From positions 6,262,001 through 6,326,000 of the forward strand of contig OZ255847.1 in assembly GCA_965277855.1 (NCBI GenBank): a stretch of 64,000 nucleotides of DNA, written 5' to 3'. Positions 1-9,010 of the stretch are shown here, in pieces. This DNA is from Bog-105 sp965277855 (GTDB lineage: Bacteria > Acidobacteriota > Terriglobia > Bryobacterales > Bryobacteraceae). Each line of letters starts with the position of its first letter. The first letter of the stretch is position 1. A program made the position numbers and the translations under genes. Under the pieces are notes generated by a model. It had not been told where the DNA came from. It did not search any database and was given only the letters and a program-made list of their open reading frames with translations.

Positions 1-2
1 TG

Positions 3-110
3 GATTGGTTGACGGTAACGTGGCCCGCGCCGCTGTCGCGTACGGACCGGTTTGAAAATGTGGCAGCGGGCCGCTATTACACACTGCAGGCGGGAGGGCG
101 CTTGCAATGA
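3..110 (+). CDS. C-terminal end of an ASPIC/UnbV-domain (CRTAC1-like) protein, partial
   Basis: Only the last 35 codons lie in the window; the gene starts upstream. The visible tail contains the pattern LTVTWPAPLSRTDRFENV followed by YYTLQAGG. This is the usual ending of the ASPIC/UnbV domain found after FG-GAP/VCBS repeats in secreted proteins common in Acidobacteria and Planctomycetes. The stop codon overlaps the start of the next gene (ATGA at 107-110), so the genes are probably translated together. Function beyond secretion and repeat-type binding cannot be judged from this fragment. Confidence 0.7.
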   Translation, partial: DWLTVTWPAPLSRTDRFENVAAGRYYTLQAGGRLQ

Positions 111-883
111 CGTGGGCGTTTTGTCTGCTGCTGTTCGCGGGGATGGATCACTATGAACAAGCCAATGCCCTCTTTCAGCGGCAGGAGTTTGCCGAAGCTG
201 CCACGCAATTGGACACCGCCCTGAAGGAAAATCCGCAGTATGCTCCGGCCTGGACTCTGCGCGGGAAAATCGCCATGGCTTTCAACCGCTTCGACATAGC
301 GCGCTGGGCATTTGTCAAAGCAACGGAGTTGGAGCCGGCATCTCCGTATACCCAGTTCATGCTCGGCTTCTTCTATTACGTGGACAACGATTTTGCCCGC
401 GCGGTACCGGCTCTGCAAACGGCGGCCAGGCTTAATGCGAACGATGCGAAGCCGCTGCTGTATCTGGCTTTGTCCGAAGAGGGCTTGGCTCGCCCTGAAG
501 TCGCCGAGGAGCTTTATGGCAGAGCAATCTCTATTGAGGAGGCGCACAAGCAACCGACCGCCGAGACCCACACGGCATACGGCCGCCTGCTGTTTACATT
601 GGGGCGCTACCAAGAGAGCGCGCGCGAAGTCAACCGTGTACTGGAGCTCGACCCAGGCTCGCGCGATGGCCATTATGAAAGAGGGCGCCTCGCCTTCGAG
701 AAGGGCGAGTTTGCGGCCGCCGCTTCGGAAGGAGAGTTGGCGCTGGAGGCAAAAGGGAACGGCACAACAGACCGCCAGATCCACTTTCTGCTGGCGCGCG
801 CCTACGGCAAGTTGGGTGAGAAAGAAAAGGCTGAGCTTCACCGCAAGGAATTTGAAGCCTCGCCCGCCACACTGCGCAGATGA
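107..883 (+). CDS. TPR-repeat protein, 258 aa
   Basis: The start ATG overlaps the stop of the ASPIC/UnbV gene (ATGA), and the end overlaps the next gene at 880-883, so this is the middle gene of a coupled operon. A short hydrophobic N-terminus (TWAFCLLLFAG) could be a signal or anchor. The rest is a series of tetratricopeptide repeats with the typical A/G/Y spacing, for example around residues 15-50 (ANALFQRQEFAEAATQLD) and in the middle and C-terminal thirds (GRLLFTLGRYQESAREVN). TPRs act as protein-binding scaffolds. No catalytic motif is seen. Its place between an ASPIC/UnbV protein and a multiheme cytochrome suggests a periplasmic assembly or scaffold role, which is inference. Confidence 0.85.
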   Translation: MTWAFCLLLFAGMDHYEQANALFQRQEFAEAATQLDTALKENPQYAPAWTLRGKIAMAFNRFDIARWAFVKATELEPASPYTQFMLGFFYYVDNDFARAVPALQTAARLNANDAKPLLYLALSEEGLARPEVAEELYGRAISIEEAHKQPTAETHTAYGRLLFTLGRYQESAREVNRVLELDPGSRDGHYERGRLAFEKGEFAAAASEGELALEAKGNGTTDRQIHFLLARAYGKLGEKEKAELHRKEFEASPATLRR

Positions 884-2346
884 TCGTTCTTCTTTTGCTT
901 GCGCCTGCCGCCCTGTATGTCGGCAATCACGCCTGCGCTGCTTGCCACTCGGAAATCTTCAAGGCTTATAGCCAAACGCCAATGGCCCAGAGTAGCGGTG
1001 TGGTGACCGGCGGATTGACGCCGGGATCTTTCATTCAGGGCGATTCGAAGACAGCCTATCGGATCGATGGCGCCGGAGCGGTCACCGTGAAAACGCCGAC
1101 GCAATCGGTGGAACGCCGGCTCGATTACTTCATCGGGTCGGGTGCAGCCGGCCGCAGTTTCCTCTATACGCGCGACGGCTTTTTGTTTCAATCGCCAGTG
1201 ACGTGGTATGCGCAGCAAGCCCGTTGGGATGCCTCTCCCGGCTACGAGCAGGACCGGGTTTCCCGTTGGAATCGCCCCATTGCCGCCGATTGCCTGAACT
1301 GTCATTCCAGCCAGGTGCGATCGGCGGCCGGATTTGCGAATCGCTATGCCGATCCACCGTTTGCGCAAGCCGGCATCGGGTGCGAGCGCTGTCATGGGCC
1401 TGGGTCGCAACATATCAGCGGACACGGAAGCATGGTGAATCCGGCCAAGCTGGACGCGGCGCGCCGGGATTCGATTTGCGCGCAGTGCCACATGTCCGGA
1501 GAGGCACGCGTGGCGCGGGTCGGCATGCGATTTGAGGAGTACCGTCCCGGCGCCTTGTTATCGGACTATGCAGCCTATTTTGTCTTCCAGGGTGCGCCGC
1601 TGCTGAAGGCGACCAGTTACGTGGAGAAACTCGCTGCCAGCCGCTGTAAGGCCGTTTCCGGAGATCGGTTGTGGTGCGGAACCTGCCATGATCCCCACCG
1701 CACCCCGGCCGCCGGCGAGCGAGTCGCCTGGTATCGGTCGCGCTGTTTGGGATGTCATCAGCAAGCCCAATGCCGGCGCGGTGCGGACTGTGTCGCCTGC
1801 CATATGCCGCGCGGACGCGTGGTGGGCGTAGGTCACGGAGTGTTGACCGATCACAGCATTCCACGCCGTCTATCTCTTCCGGAATCCGAGCCGCGCGATG
1901 TGTGGAAACTGCAACCGTTCTCCAAGGCAGATGCCGGACCGCGCGAATTGGGCTTGGCGTACGCGGAAATTTCGGCGCGCACCGGAGATGCCCGGCAGAT
2001 ACGGGAGGCAATCCGCCTTTTATCGGGCGTAACCCAAGACACCGACGCCGAACTGCGACTGGCCGATCTTTACCAGCGCTCGGGCGATGCGCGGCAAGCA
2101 GTCTCGCTGTACCGCTCCGTTTTGGCTAAGCAGCCTGGATCGCTGGTTGCTCTGGTCAATCTTGGAAACGCTTATGCCGCGGCAAACCAGGTGGAGGACG
2201 CAATCAAGCTATGGTGCGAAGCGTTACGGCGGCAACCATGCCAAACAGAGGCAGCACAGAATTTACGTACGGTGTATCAGGCGCGGAAGCAAACCGGGCA
2301 GTTACTTGAATTGGCGCGGAGCCAGGCGGGTTGCGTGATTAAGTAA
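880..2346 (+). CDS. Seven-heme c-type cytochrome with C-terminal TPRs
   Basis: The 488-aa product begins with a hydrophobic segment (IVLLLLAPAALYV), consistent with export to the periplasm where heme is attached. Seven CXXCH heme-binding motifs are visible at about residues 19, 138, 168, 200, 266, 289 and 304 (CAACH, CLNCH, CERCH, CAQCH, CGTCH, CLGCH, CVACH). Extra histidines, as in GHGVLTDHS, may be distal ligands. Residues from about 355 to the end are TPR-like. The architecture resembles multiheme proteins of the cytochrome c554/c' group. The electron donor and acceptor cannot be told from sequence. It is the last gene of the ASPIC/UnbV-TPR-cytochrome operon and overlaps the TPR gene by 4 bp. 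Confidence 0.9.
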   Translation: MIVLLLLAPAALYVGNHACAACHSEIFKAYSQTPMAQSSGVVTGGLTPGSFIQGDSKTAYRIDGAGAVTVKTPTQSVERRLDYFIGSGAAGRSFLYTRDGFLFQSPVTWYAQQARWDASPGYEQDRVSRWNRPIAADCLNCHSSQVRSAAGFANRYADPPFAQAGIGCERCHGPGSQHISGHGSMVNPAKLDAARRDSICAQCHMSGEARVARVGMRFEEYRPGALLSDYAAYFVFQGAPLLKATSYVEKLAASRCKAVSGDRLWCGTCHDPHRTPAAGERVAWYRSRCLGCHQQAQCRRGADCVACHMPRGRVVGVGHGVLTDHSIPRRLSLPESEPRDVWKLQPFSKADAGPRELGLAYAEISARTGDARQIREAIRLLSGVTQDTDAELRLADLYQRSGDARQAVSLYRSVLAKQPGSLVALVNLGNAYAAANQVEDAIKLWCEALRRQPCQTEAAQNLRTVYQARKQTGQLLELARSQAGCVIK

Positions 2347-2372
2347 CACGGAGTCAGCGTTAGGAGGATTTA

Positions 2373-4838
2373 GTGAGTTCGCTCGTGTTTGATAAGACCC
2401 GTTGCTCATTATCGGGCTCCAGGCTTGTGTACATAATCTTCCTGTGCGTATTCCTTGGCCCTCTGGGACTGGCCGCCCTGGTAGCCTCGCCAAGTGGTGC
2501 AACAACGGCGTGGCATGACGGAAAATTCGTTGTCGATGTTGCCGGCGTAGTTGGCCGGTCCGATATTGTGCTTGGCCAGCCGAACCTCCTCGCGAGCCAG
2601 GCAATGCCGCTTGGAAATGGGCAGCTCGGCGTCGCCGTGTGGTCGGCCAACGGGTTGACCGCGCAGTTGAATAGAGTGGACACGCTGCCGCACCGGCTGT
2701 CCCCGGGGCAAGTTACTATTCCAGGTTTGGCGAAGCTGACAAAAGCAAAAGATTATCAAGGCCGGCTCGATCTATACAACGGCGAGTTTGTGGAGCGGGG
2801 CGCCGGGATGACGGCGACGGCTTATGTGCAGCCTGAGTCTGACATGCTGATCATAGACGTCACGGGCGCGGACCCGGACCGTGCGCAGACCGTGGAACTG
2901 ACACTCTGGCCGCCGCGCGAGCCCCATGCCAGTGTCGCGGGCAAGATAGGGTTGCTTTCAGAAACATGGATGGACAATGTTGAGCCGGGAGCGTCAGGCC
3001 GGCGATTTGGCTCGCTCGCGGGCCTTTCCGCGGAGGGGCGCAGCGTCTCGCTTGCGATCAAGAACAATCGCAGCATCACACTTTCCGTCATGCCGCAATC
3101 GAATGGAAGCTTCCGTGTGCTGGCACCTGCGCCGCATTACGCTGGAGAGAAACCGCCGGAAAGGGCTGCTGCGTCGGTGCTTCTCCAACGAGCGCCGGAG
3201 AGCCACAGGCTCTGGTGGAATAGCTTCTGGCGCCATGCGGGCTTGATCAAAGTCAGCTCCGCGGATGGTTCAGGCGAGTACATGGAGAACCTGCGAGACA
3301 TCTCCCTTTTTACCGCCGCGGCAGAAAGAGGCAAAGAGTATCCGGGTTCTCAGGGAGGCATCGCAGATCTCTTTTCGTCCGTGCGGGACACGCATCGCTG
3401 GGATCCGGCGGCGTTCTGGCATTTGAATTTAAGTATGCAGGTAGCCGCCAACATAGGCGCTGGATTGCCGGAGCTAAATACTCCATACTTTAATCTCTAC
3501 CGCGAAAACCTCAATAACATCGAGAATTGGACGATCCATCACATGCAGGGACGTTCCGGCGCCTGCGTGCCCGAAACCATGCGCTTCAACGGTGTGGGCA
3601 TCGAGTACGAGGTGGCTGCCCCGCCTGCCGCGCCAGTAACCGCTCTCGATTGCGATGCTGAGTCTGTCCCCTTCTACAATGCGCGCACGCTTTCTACAGG
3701 CGCCGAGGTGTCTTTATGGATATGGCGGCAGTATCTTGCCGGGAACGATCGATCATTCCTGGTGAGGAACTACCCCGTCATGGCTGCTTCCGCACGCTTT
3801 CTTCTCGCCTATGAGAAGCCAGGCAGCGACGGATTGCTGCATACCAGCCCGTCAAATGCGCATGAGACTCAGTGGGATACAGCGGATCCAACAACGGACA
3901 TTGCCGCGCGGATGGCGCTATTTCCGGCCACTATTCAGGCAGCGAAACTGCTCGGCAGGGATGCGCAACTGGTTCGAGAACTACAGTCCGCGTTGACCAA
4001 GATCCCTCCGTTCCCACGCACGCAGGAGAAAGCGCCTCTTACTCTCCTGCCCGTCTCCGCCGACGCTGCAGGTCGGGATGTTATCGCAGACTCGTATCTA
4101 CCGAATGCCAAGAACCTGAATACGGAAAATATTGGACTTTACCCGGTATGGCCGTTCGGCTTGATCGGGGATTCCTCCCCATTACTTGCGCTCGCGCGGC
4201 GCACCTATACGTATCGACCCTATCCCGTGTATCCGGTTAGCGCGGACTGGTGTTTCGATCCTATTCAGGCGGCCAGGCTCGGCTTGGGCGGCGAGGTCGG
4301 TACGGCGTTGGCCAAGCTGACAGAGACTTATCAGAAGTTCGTGAATGGTTTGGCCAACTGGGGAGGCGGCTCTGAATTCTATATTGAGCAGGTTGGGGTG
4401 ACAGCCGATGCGCTCGAAGAGGCACTTGTGCAGGACTACGACGGGCTGATCCGTATCGCTCCCGCCATCCCGCCAGGGTGGAATTTCGAAGGAACGGTTT
4501 TCGTGCACGGAAAGACGAAGGTCGATGTGCAAATCATAGATGGCATCGTCACGACGGTGGTGATCGAAGCCGGCACGAACGAACGCCTGAGACTCCGGAA
4601 TCCTTGGCCCGGAAGTCACTTCGCAGTCCAAAACTCAGAATCCGGTGTCCTGGTGATAGAAGATGAGGCGAACCAGGAAGTAAGCTTTCCCGTCGAAGCC
4701 GACCGCCACTATGTCGTCACCCGGATGCCTGGAGCAACGCCGAGATTGCCCTTTGCTGCAATAACAGCAGAACCTGCCCGAGTTGCTAAAAGCCTTGGTC
4801 CTAGTGAGATCGGGTTGAAACCTCTGCCTCCCCAATAG
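2373..4838 (+). CDS. Secreted GH95-like (six-hairpin) glycosidase
   Basis: The start is GTG, supported by AGGAGG at 2362-2367. The product is 821 aa with a hydrophobic segment near residues 14-38 (IIFLCVFLGPLGLAALVA), which is a probable signal peptide or anchor. The N-terminal part has the GH95-type pattern AMPLGNGQLGVAVW followed by TAQLNRVDTLPHR. The middle has SPSNAHETQWDTADPTTD, the position where GH95 enzymes carry the conserved SPSNSPEN-like loop of the (alpha/alpha)6 barrel. GH95 enzymes are mainly alpha-L-fucosidases or galactosidases; the substrate here is not determined. The related DUF5703 group is an alternative label. Export suggests action on plant or microbial polysaccharide. 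Confidence 0.75.
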   Translation: MSSLVFDKTRCSLSGSRLVYIIFLCVFLGPLGLAALVASPSGATTAWHDGKFVVDVAGVVGRSDIVLGQPNLLASQAMPLGNGQLGVAVWSANGLTAQLNRVDTLPHRLSPGQVTIPGLAKLTKAKDYQGRLDLYNGEFVERGAGMTATAYVQPESDMLIIDVTGADPDRAQTVELTLWPPREPHASVAGKIGLLSETWMDNVEPGASGRRFGSLAGLSAEGRSVSLAIKNNRSITLSVMPQSNGSFRVLAPAPHYAGEKPPERAAASVLLQRAPESHRLWWNSFWRHAGLIKVSSADGSGEYMENLRDISLFTAAAERGKEYPGSQGGIADLFSSVRDTHRWDPAAFWHLNLSMQVAANIGAGLPELNTPYFNLYRENLNNIENWTIHHMQGRSGACVPETMRFNGVGIEYEVAAPPAAPVTALDCDAESVPFYNARTLSTGAEVSLWIWRQYLAGNDRSFLVRNYPVMAASARFLLAYEKPGSDGLLHTSPSNAHETQWDTADPTTDIAARMALFPATIQAAKLLGRDAQLVRELQSALTKIPPFPRTQEKAPLTLLPVSADAAGRDVIADSYLPNAKNLNTENIGLYPVWPFGLIGDSSPLLALARRTYTYRPYPVYPVSADWCFDPIQAARLGLGGEVGTALAKLTETYQKFVNGLANWGGGSEFYIEQVGVTADALEEALVQDYDGLIRIAPAIPPGWNFEGTVFVHGKTKVDVQIIDGIVTTVVIEAGTNERLRLRNPWPGSHFAVQNSESGVLVIEDEANQEVSFPVEADRHYVVTRMPGATPRLPFAAITAEPARVAKSLGPSEIGLKPLPPQ

Positions 4839-5066
4839 TCATGATCTTTATGAATGGCTGCACTTCGAGACGGCGCTTGCACATCCGCTCTGCCAGAGGC
4901 GCTGGAATCGTCCTGAGCTGCAGCCGGTCACAAACTTAGCAAATATTTCCTACACTGATTCCAAAAGCCTTATTCCTCCCAACCGCCGAAATCCTTTGTA
5001 ACGCTCCGCCGCCACCTGCTACCCTCCAATCGCCCGATCTCTCGCCTACGAGGAGAAACTCACCCC

Positions 5067-5864
5067 ATGACTGCCCGCTCTATTCGCCGCGCCCAGGAAC
5101 GCAAAGCCAAAAAGCTCGCCCGTAAAGCGAACATAGAAGAAATCCGCGAACTCGCTGTCGTTGGAACAGCCCCCGAACTTACCACCGTCACGCCGGAAGC
5201 TACCGAAATCTCCCCCGCCCGTCTCGCCGCCAACCGCGCCAACGCCACTCTCTCGACCGGCCCCCGCACGGAGCAAGGCAAAGCCCAATCCTCTACCAAC
5301 GCTCTCAAAACCGCTCTCACCGGCCGCACCGTCCTGCTTCCCTCCGACGACGTTGCTGCCTATGAGCAGTTTGTCGATCGCTTCGCCCGCGAGTTCCAGC
5401 CCGTCGGCGTCCGGGAATGCGAACTGGTTCAATCCATCGCCGATGCCAACTGGCGTCTCCGCCGCATCCCTACTCTCGAATTCGCCCTCTACGCCCGCGG
5501 CCGCACTCAGTTCGCCGAAAAATTCGTCGCCGAACCAGCCGACGCTCAGGCTGGCATGATCGAACTCGAAACGTACCTCTTTTACGAAAAACAGTTCCGC
5601 AACCTGCAACTCCAGGAAACCCGCTTACGCCGGCAGCGCGACAAAGATCTCGCCGATCTCCGCGAAGCCCAGCAGGATCGCAACAAGCAGGAAGCACAGG
5701 ACTTCGCCACTGCCGCTACCATGTATCAAGTCGCCCGCAGTCGCAACCAACCCTTCGAACCGGCCGACCATGGCTTCGAATTTTCAATCGACGACATCGA
5801 GTCCTATCTCGAAGGCGCACGCACCGCCCAAGCCATGCGCGAACTAACAAAAGCCGCCGCCTAA
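5067..5864 (+). CDS. Acidobacterial conserved hypothetical protein (ARLAANRANA-type family)
   Basis: The 265-aa product has a very basic N-terminus (RRAQERKAKKLARK) followed by the signature RLAANRANATLSTGPRTEQG and NALKTALTGR. I recognise this as a family present in many copies in Bryobacterales-type genomes with no assigned function. The C-terminal half is charged and probably helical, with a coiled-coil-like stretch LRRQRDKDLADLREAQQDR. The start ATG follows GAGGAG at 5050-5055, slightly far upstream. Three REP-like palindromes lie directly downstream. The signature somewhat recalls HNH or DNA-binding linker segments, but no catalytic residues were found, so no function is proposed. Confidence 0.75.
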   Translation: MTARSIRRAQERKAKKLARKANIEEIRELAVVGTAPELTTVTPEATEISPARLAANRANATLSTGPRTEQGKAQSSTNALKTALTGRTVLLPSDDVAAYEQFVDRFAREFQPVGVRECELVQSIADANWRLRRIPTLEFALYARGRTQFAEKFVAEPADAQAGMIELETYLFYEKQFRNLQLQETRLRRQRDKDLADLREAQQDRNKQEAQDFATAATMYQVARSRNQPFEPADHGFEFSIDDIESYLEGARTAQAMRELTKAAA

Positions 5865-5874
5865 ACGCTCGTAG

Positions 5875-6039
5875 GGTAGGCTTCAGCCTGCCGCTGGATT
5901 TTCTACATTTCTTGTGGAACAGGCGCTTTCGCCTGTCACCGTAGTGGCGCTCTGCCCCGGGATGCCGCGAAAATGCCAAAATACCGCTGGATTTTCGAGA
6001 GCACCCTTAACTAAGTGGCATTGGGCTTCAGCCTGCCCA
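5875..6039. repeat. Cluster of three REP-like palindromes
   Basis: Three short palindromes occur in the gap between the hypothetical gene and comEC: 5875-5892 (GGTAGGCTTCAGCCTGCC, one arm mismatch), 5919-5936 (ACAGGCG, 4-nt loop, CGCCTGT, perfect) and 6022-6039 (TGGGCTTCAGCCTGCCCA). The first and third share the core GGCTTCAGCCTGCC. A 13-bp direct repeat, CCGCTGGATTTTC, occurs at 5891-5903 and 5984-5996. This is typical of intergenic REP or BIME elements. They may also act as transcription end signals for the two convergent genes. Confidence 0.7.
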
Positions 6040-6042
6040 CTC

Positions 6043-8547
6043 TCAGTGGAAGGGCGTTAAGTCCACATGATCGCCGTCAGTGGAGAAGGTGATGAGCCCG
6101 CGCTGGTCGGTGCGGAAGACCGTGACGTGGTGGGCATCGAGGCGCGCGAGCACCGTCGGGTGCGGATGATGAAACTGGTTCTTGTAGCCGTCCGAGATGA
6201 GCGCGAACTGGGGATTGAGTACGCTCAGAAACTCTTCGGATGAAGAAGTTTTGCTGCCGTGATGGCCGACTTTCAGCAGGGTGACCGGCTGTAGAAGACC
6301 GCTTTCGAGCATATCGGCTTCTTCGAGCCGCTCGGCGTCGCCCGTGAGTAGGACGCTGCGTTTGCCGTAGGTGATTTCGAAGACCAGCGAGTCGTTGTTG
6401 TTGGCGGCATCCCCAGGTTGATAGTCGGGTGAAGGGGCCAGGATGCGAACTTGTGTGCCGCCGATCTGCATAGCGGGATTGCGCCGGGTGAGGGGCAGGA
6501 TTTGCACGTGATCGGCTTGGGCGTGCTGCTCGACGAGCTGCCATTCATGCGTTGCGGGTTCGGCGCCGATCCAGAGTTGTTTAGGGCGAAAATCATCGAG
6601 GATTGACGGCAGCCCACCCATATGGTCGGAGTGGCCGTGAGTGAGGACGGCGTAGTCGAGATGGCGGATGCGGCGGCTCCAGAGATAGGGCGCGACCACG
6701 TCTTCGCCCATATCGATTTGCGGTTTGTGGAGCATGCGCTCAGCTCCTGGGAAACCACCGGCATCGACCAGCATGGTCTGGCCATTGGGGAATGCGATGA
6801 AGAGGCTGTCGCCCTGGCTGACATCGATAGCCGAGACTTCGAGGCGGCCTGGCTGCAGCTCGGGTTTCCAGGGTTGATAAAAGACGACGAAGAAGAGGGC
6901 CAGTGCGCAGGCGAGCGCCGGAGCGATAAAGGCGTGATGACGGCGGATCACATAGGCCAGCACGATGAGCGAGACGGCGAAAGCGATGGCGATCGAGACG
7001 GGGACCGCGCCTTGCCGCCAGTTGGGTTCGAAACCGGCGTGCCAGGTGGCGATCCACTCGGCCAGGTTCAGCAGAAAGCGCGTGACGATAGCGAGCGGAT
7101 GAAGACCAGTGAGGATACACGCGAAGCCCAGAGGCACAATGAGCGACAGCAAGGGAACGATGACGATGTTGGCGGAGAGTCCGGTGATCGAGAGGCGATG
7201 GAAGTAGAGGATCATCGGGAGCGCCAGACCGAACTGGACACAAGCGGACACGGCGACGGCTTCGGCAATGAAAGCGGCTAACAAAGTGAGGCGTTCGATG
7301 AGCAGTTGCGAAAACTTTTGCGATAGGCCGGTGCAGGAGTGCAGGGTGAGCGCAAGGAGGCGCAGTTCGACACGCCATTGCCCGGCGCGGGTCGAAACCT
7401 GCGGATCGTAGCGAAGCTGATCGAAGCGGCGGACAGATTCACGCAAAGGTTCGGTCCAGCGGTCCATCAGAGGAATGGCGAAGGCGGCGATGGCGGCGGC
7501 GGATAAGAAGGAGAGCTGGAAACTGGGGTCGAAGAGCTCGTCGGGAGAGAAGACGAGATAGACGATGGCAACGGCGCCAAGCAGATTCAGGATGCGTGTT
7601 TTGCGAAAGAAGTAGCTGGCGGCTAGGAAGAGAGTAAAGCCTCCGGCGGCGCGGACGACGGGCGAACTGAAGCCGGAAATGAAAGCGTAGAGCCAGCAGG
7701 CGATGGTGGCGAAGCCGAGCGCGGGGAGTTTGCGGACACGCAAGAGTTTGAGCAGGAGCAGCAGCGTGAAAGCGAGCACGGAGACGTGCTGGCCGGAGAT
7801 GACGAGGGCATGATAGGTGCCGGTGACGCGGAAGTCGTTGGTCCAGCGGCGATCAACGCCGGAGGTTTCGCCGAGCAGAGTGGCCTGCAGGAGCGCGACC
7901 GTGTGAGGATCGTCAGGATATAGGGCGCGGATGCGTTCGAGAGCCCAGGTACGGACCGAGTAAAGGGCGGCGACAACGCGGGAACCGCAGGTGCCGGGGA
8001 GGACGCGGATGTCTGTAGGGCTCGCGACCGACCCGGACCAGTAGATGCCTTGCGCGGCAAGGTAAGCCTGGTAGTCGAAAGAGTGCGGGTTTTGAAAGTT
8101 GCGGGGCGTACGAACTTTGGCGGCCACTTCGACCTGCTGCCCATAGGAGAGCGGGAGTTCGGCCACGCCCGGCTTGAGATTGACGGAGAGGCGGGCGGCG
8201 GCTTTGCGAGTGAGATTCAGCGTGAACTGTTCGCGATAGGGCGAGAAGACCGGCGGGTTGGTGACGCAGCCGGAAAGCAGGGCGGTCTCGCCGTCTTCAA
8301 CATCGAGTTTAGGAGTGCGGCCGGGCCGGTGGAAGGATTCGGTGGCAAGTCCGAGGATCAAGAAGCAGGAGCAGATGGCGGCTAACTTTACACGGCTGCC
8401 GAGGTGGCGGAGCAGGGCGATGGCGAGGAGTGCGAGTGCGACGGCGGCGGGCAGCGCCAGAGCTTGCAGAGGAATCGGGAGGAGGTGTGCGAAGAGGACT
8501 CCAGCGGCAAGGGAGGTGGAGGGTAGCAGGAGCGGCTCTCTTCGCAC
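6043..8547 (-). CDS. comEC: ComEC/Rec2 family DNA-uptake channel
   Basis: The 834-aa product contains an N-terminal DUF4131-like part with several membrane segments, a central competence domain with about ten hydrophobic helices, and a C-terminal metallo-beta-lactamase domain. The last carries LTHGHSDHMGG (the HxHxDH metal motif) and KVGHHGSKTSS. ComEC forms the inner-membrane channel that takes up single-stranded DNA during natural transformation, and the MBL domain is thought to be the nuclease. Length and order of domains match full-length family members. The start codon is GTG. It is divergent from padR and no other competence gene is adjacent. Confidence 0.95.
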   Translation of the reverse strand: MRREPLLLPSTSLAAGVLFAHLLPIPLQALALPAAVALALLAIALLRHLGSRVKLAAICSCFLILGLATESFHRPGRTPKLDVEDGETALLSGCVTNPPVFSPYREQFTLNLTRKAAARLSVNLKPGVAELPLSYGQQVEVAAKVRTPRNFQNPHSFDYQAYLAAQGIYWSGSVASPTDIRVLPGTCGSRVVAALYSVRTWALERIRALYPDDPHTVALLQATLLGETSGVDRRWTNDFRVTGTYHALVISGQHVSVLAFTLLLLLKLLRVRKLPALGFATIACWLYAFISGFSSPVVRAAGGFTLFLAASYFFRKTRILNLLGAVAIVYLVFSPDELFDPSFQLSFLSAAAIAAFAIPLMDRWTEPLRESVRRFDQLRYDPQVSTRAGQWRVELRLLALTLHSCTGLSQKFSQLLIERLTLLAAFIAEAVAVSACVQFGLALPMILYFHRLSITGLSANIVIVPLLSLIVPLGFACILTGLHPLAIVTRFLLNLAEWIATWHAGFEPNWRQGAVPVSIAIAFAVSLIVLAYVIRRHHAFIAPALACALALFFVVFYQPWKPELQPGRLEVSAIDVSQGDSLFIAFPNGQTMLVDAGGFPGAERMLHKPQIDMGEDVVAPYLWSRRIRHLDYAVLTHGHSDHMGGLPSILDDFRPKQLWIGAEPATHEWQLVEQHAQADHVQILPLTRRNPAMQIGGTQVRILAPSPDYQPGDAANNNDSLVFEITYGKRSVLLTGDAERLEEADMLESGLLQPVTLLKVGHHGSKTSSSEEFLSVLNPQFALISDGYKNQFHHPHPTVLARLDAHHVTVFRTDQRGLITFSTDGDHVDLTPFH

Positions 8548-8654
8548 AGAGAGGTAGTGGTGAAAAAGCGCGGGTATCTCGCGTTTTATTTGGCTGCTGT
8601 CCGTAGGGCCGCTAACATTACCTATGATCTATTGCTTTCCCATACAAGACGTGC

Positions 8655-8665
8655 AAGTATGAGGT
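8655..8665 (+). promoter_or_regulatory. Possible promoter close to the padR start
   Basis: A weak -35-like TTGCTT (8632-8637) is followed after 17 nt by AAGTAT (8655-8660). If this is the promoter, transcription would start at or within a few bases of the GTG at 8666, which would make the padR mRNA leaderless or nearly so. The -10 match is only partial, so this is tentative. Confidence 0.25.
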
Positions 8666-9010
8666 GTGGGCGATAAAGCGGATGTTTGGCAGGGCACTTT
8701 GGCTCTGATGGTGTTGAAGACGATTGAGGCGCTGGGGCCGCTCCACGGCTACGGCATAGCGCGGCGCATCGAGCAGACGAGCGGCGATGTTCTGTCGCTG
8801 AATTATGGAACGCTGTATCCGGCGCTGCTGAAGCTGGAGCAGGAGGGTTCGATTGCGGCGGAATGGGGCGTCTCGGAAAATAACCGGCGAGCAAAATTTT
8901 ATAAGTTGACACGAGCGGGGCGGAAAGAAATTGAGAAAGCGACGCGCGAATGGGAACAGACGACTTCGATTGTGGCGCGATTTCTGACCCCGGCGAAGGA
9001 TCAGGCATGA
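8666..9010 (+). CDS. PadR family transcriptional regulator
   Basis: The 114-aa product has the PadR winged-helix pattern: GTLALMVLKTIEALGPLHGYG, then LSLNYGTLYPALLKLEQEG as recognition helix and wing, and FYKLTRAGRKEIEKA. PadR proteins are small dimeric repressors that often control the transporter gene next to them. The GTG start at 8666 fits the family start. The stop overlaps the ATG of the following ADOP permease (ATGA at 9007-9010), a pairing typical of Acidobacteria. A role in controlling that permease is inferred. The ligand is unknown. Confidence 0.93.
   Translation: MGDKADVWQGTLALMVLKTIEALGPLHGYGIARRIEQTSGDVLSLNYGTLYPALLKLEQEGSIAAEWGVSENNRRAKFYKLTRAGRKEIEKATREWEQTTSIVARFLTPAKDQA

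Noticed and set aside
6622..7281. A 219-aa plus-strand frame inside comEC
   Set aside because: Antisense to the transmembrane part of ComEC and very rich in Asp/Glu/Gly, as expected for such a shadow.
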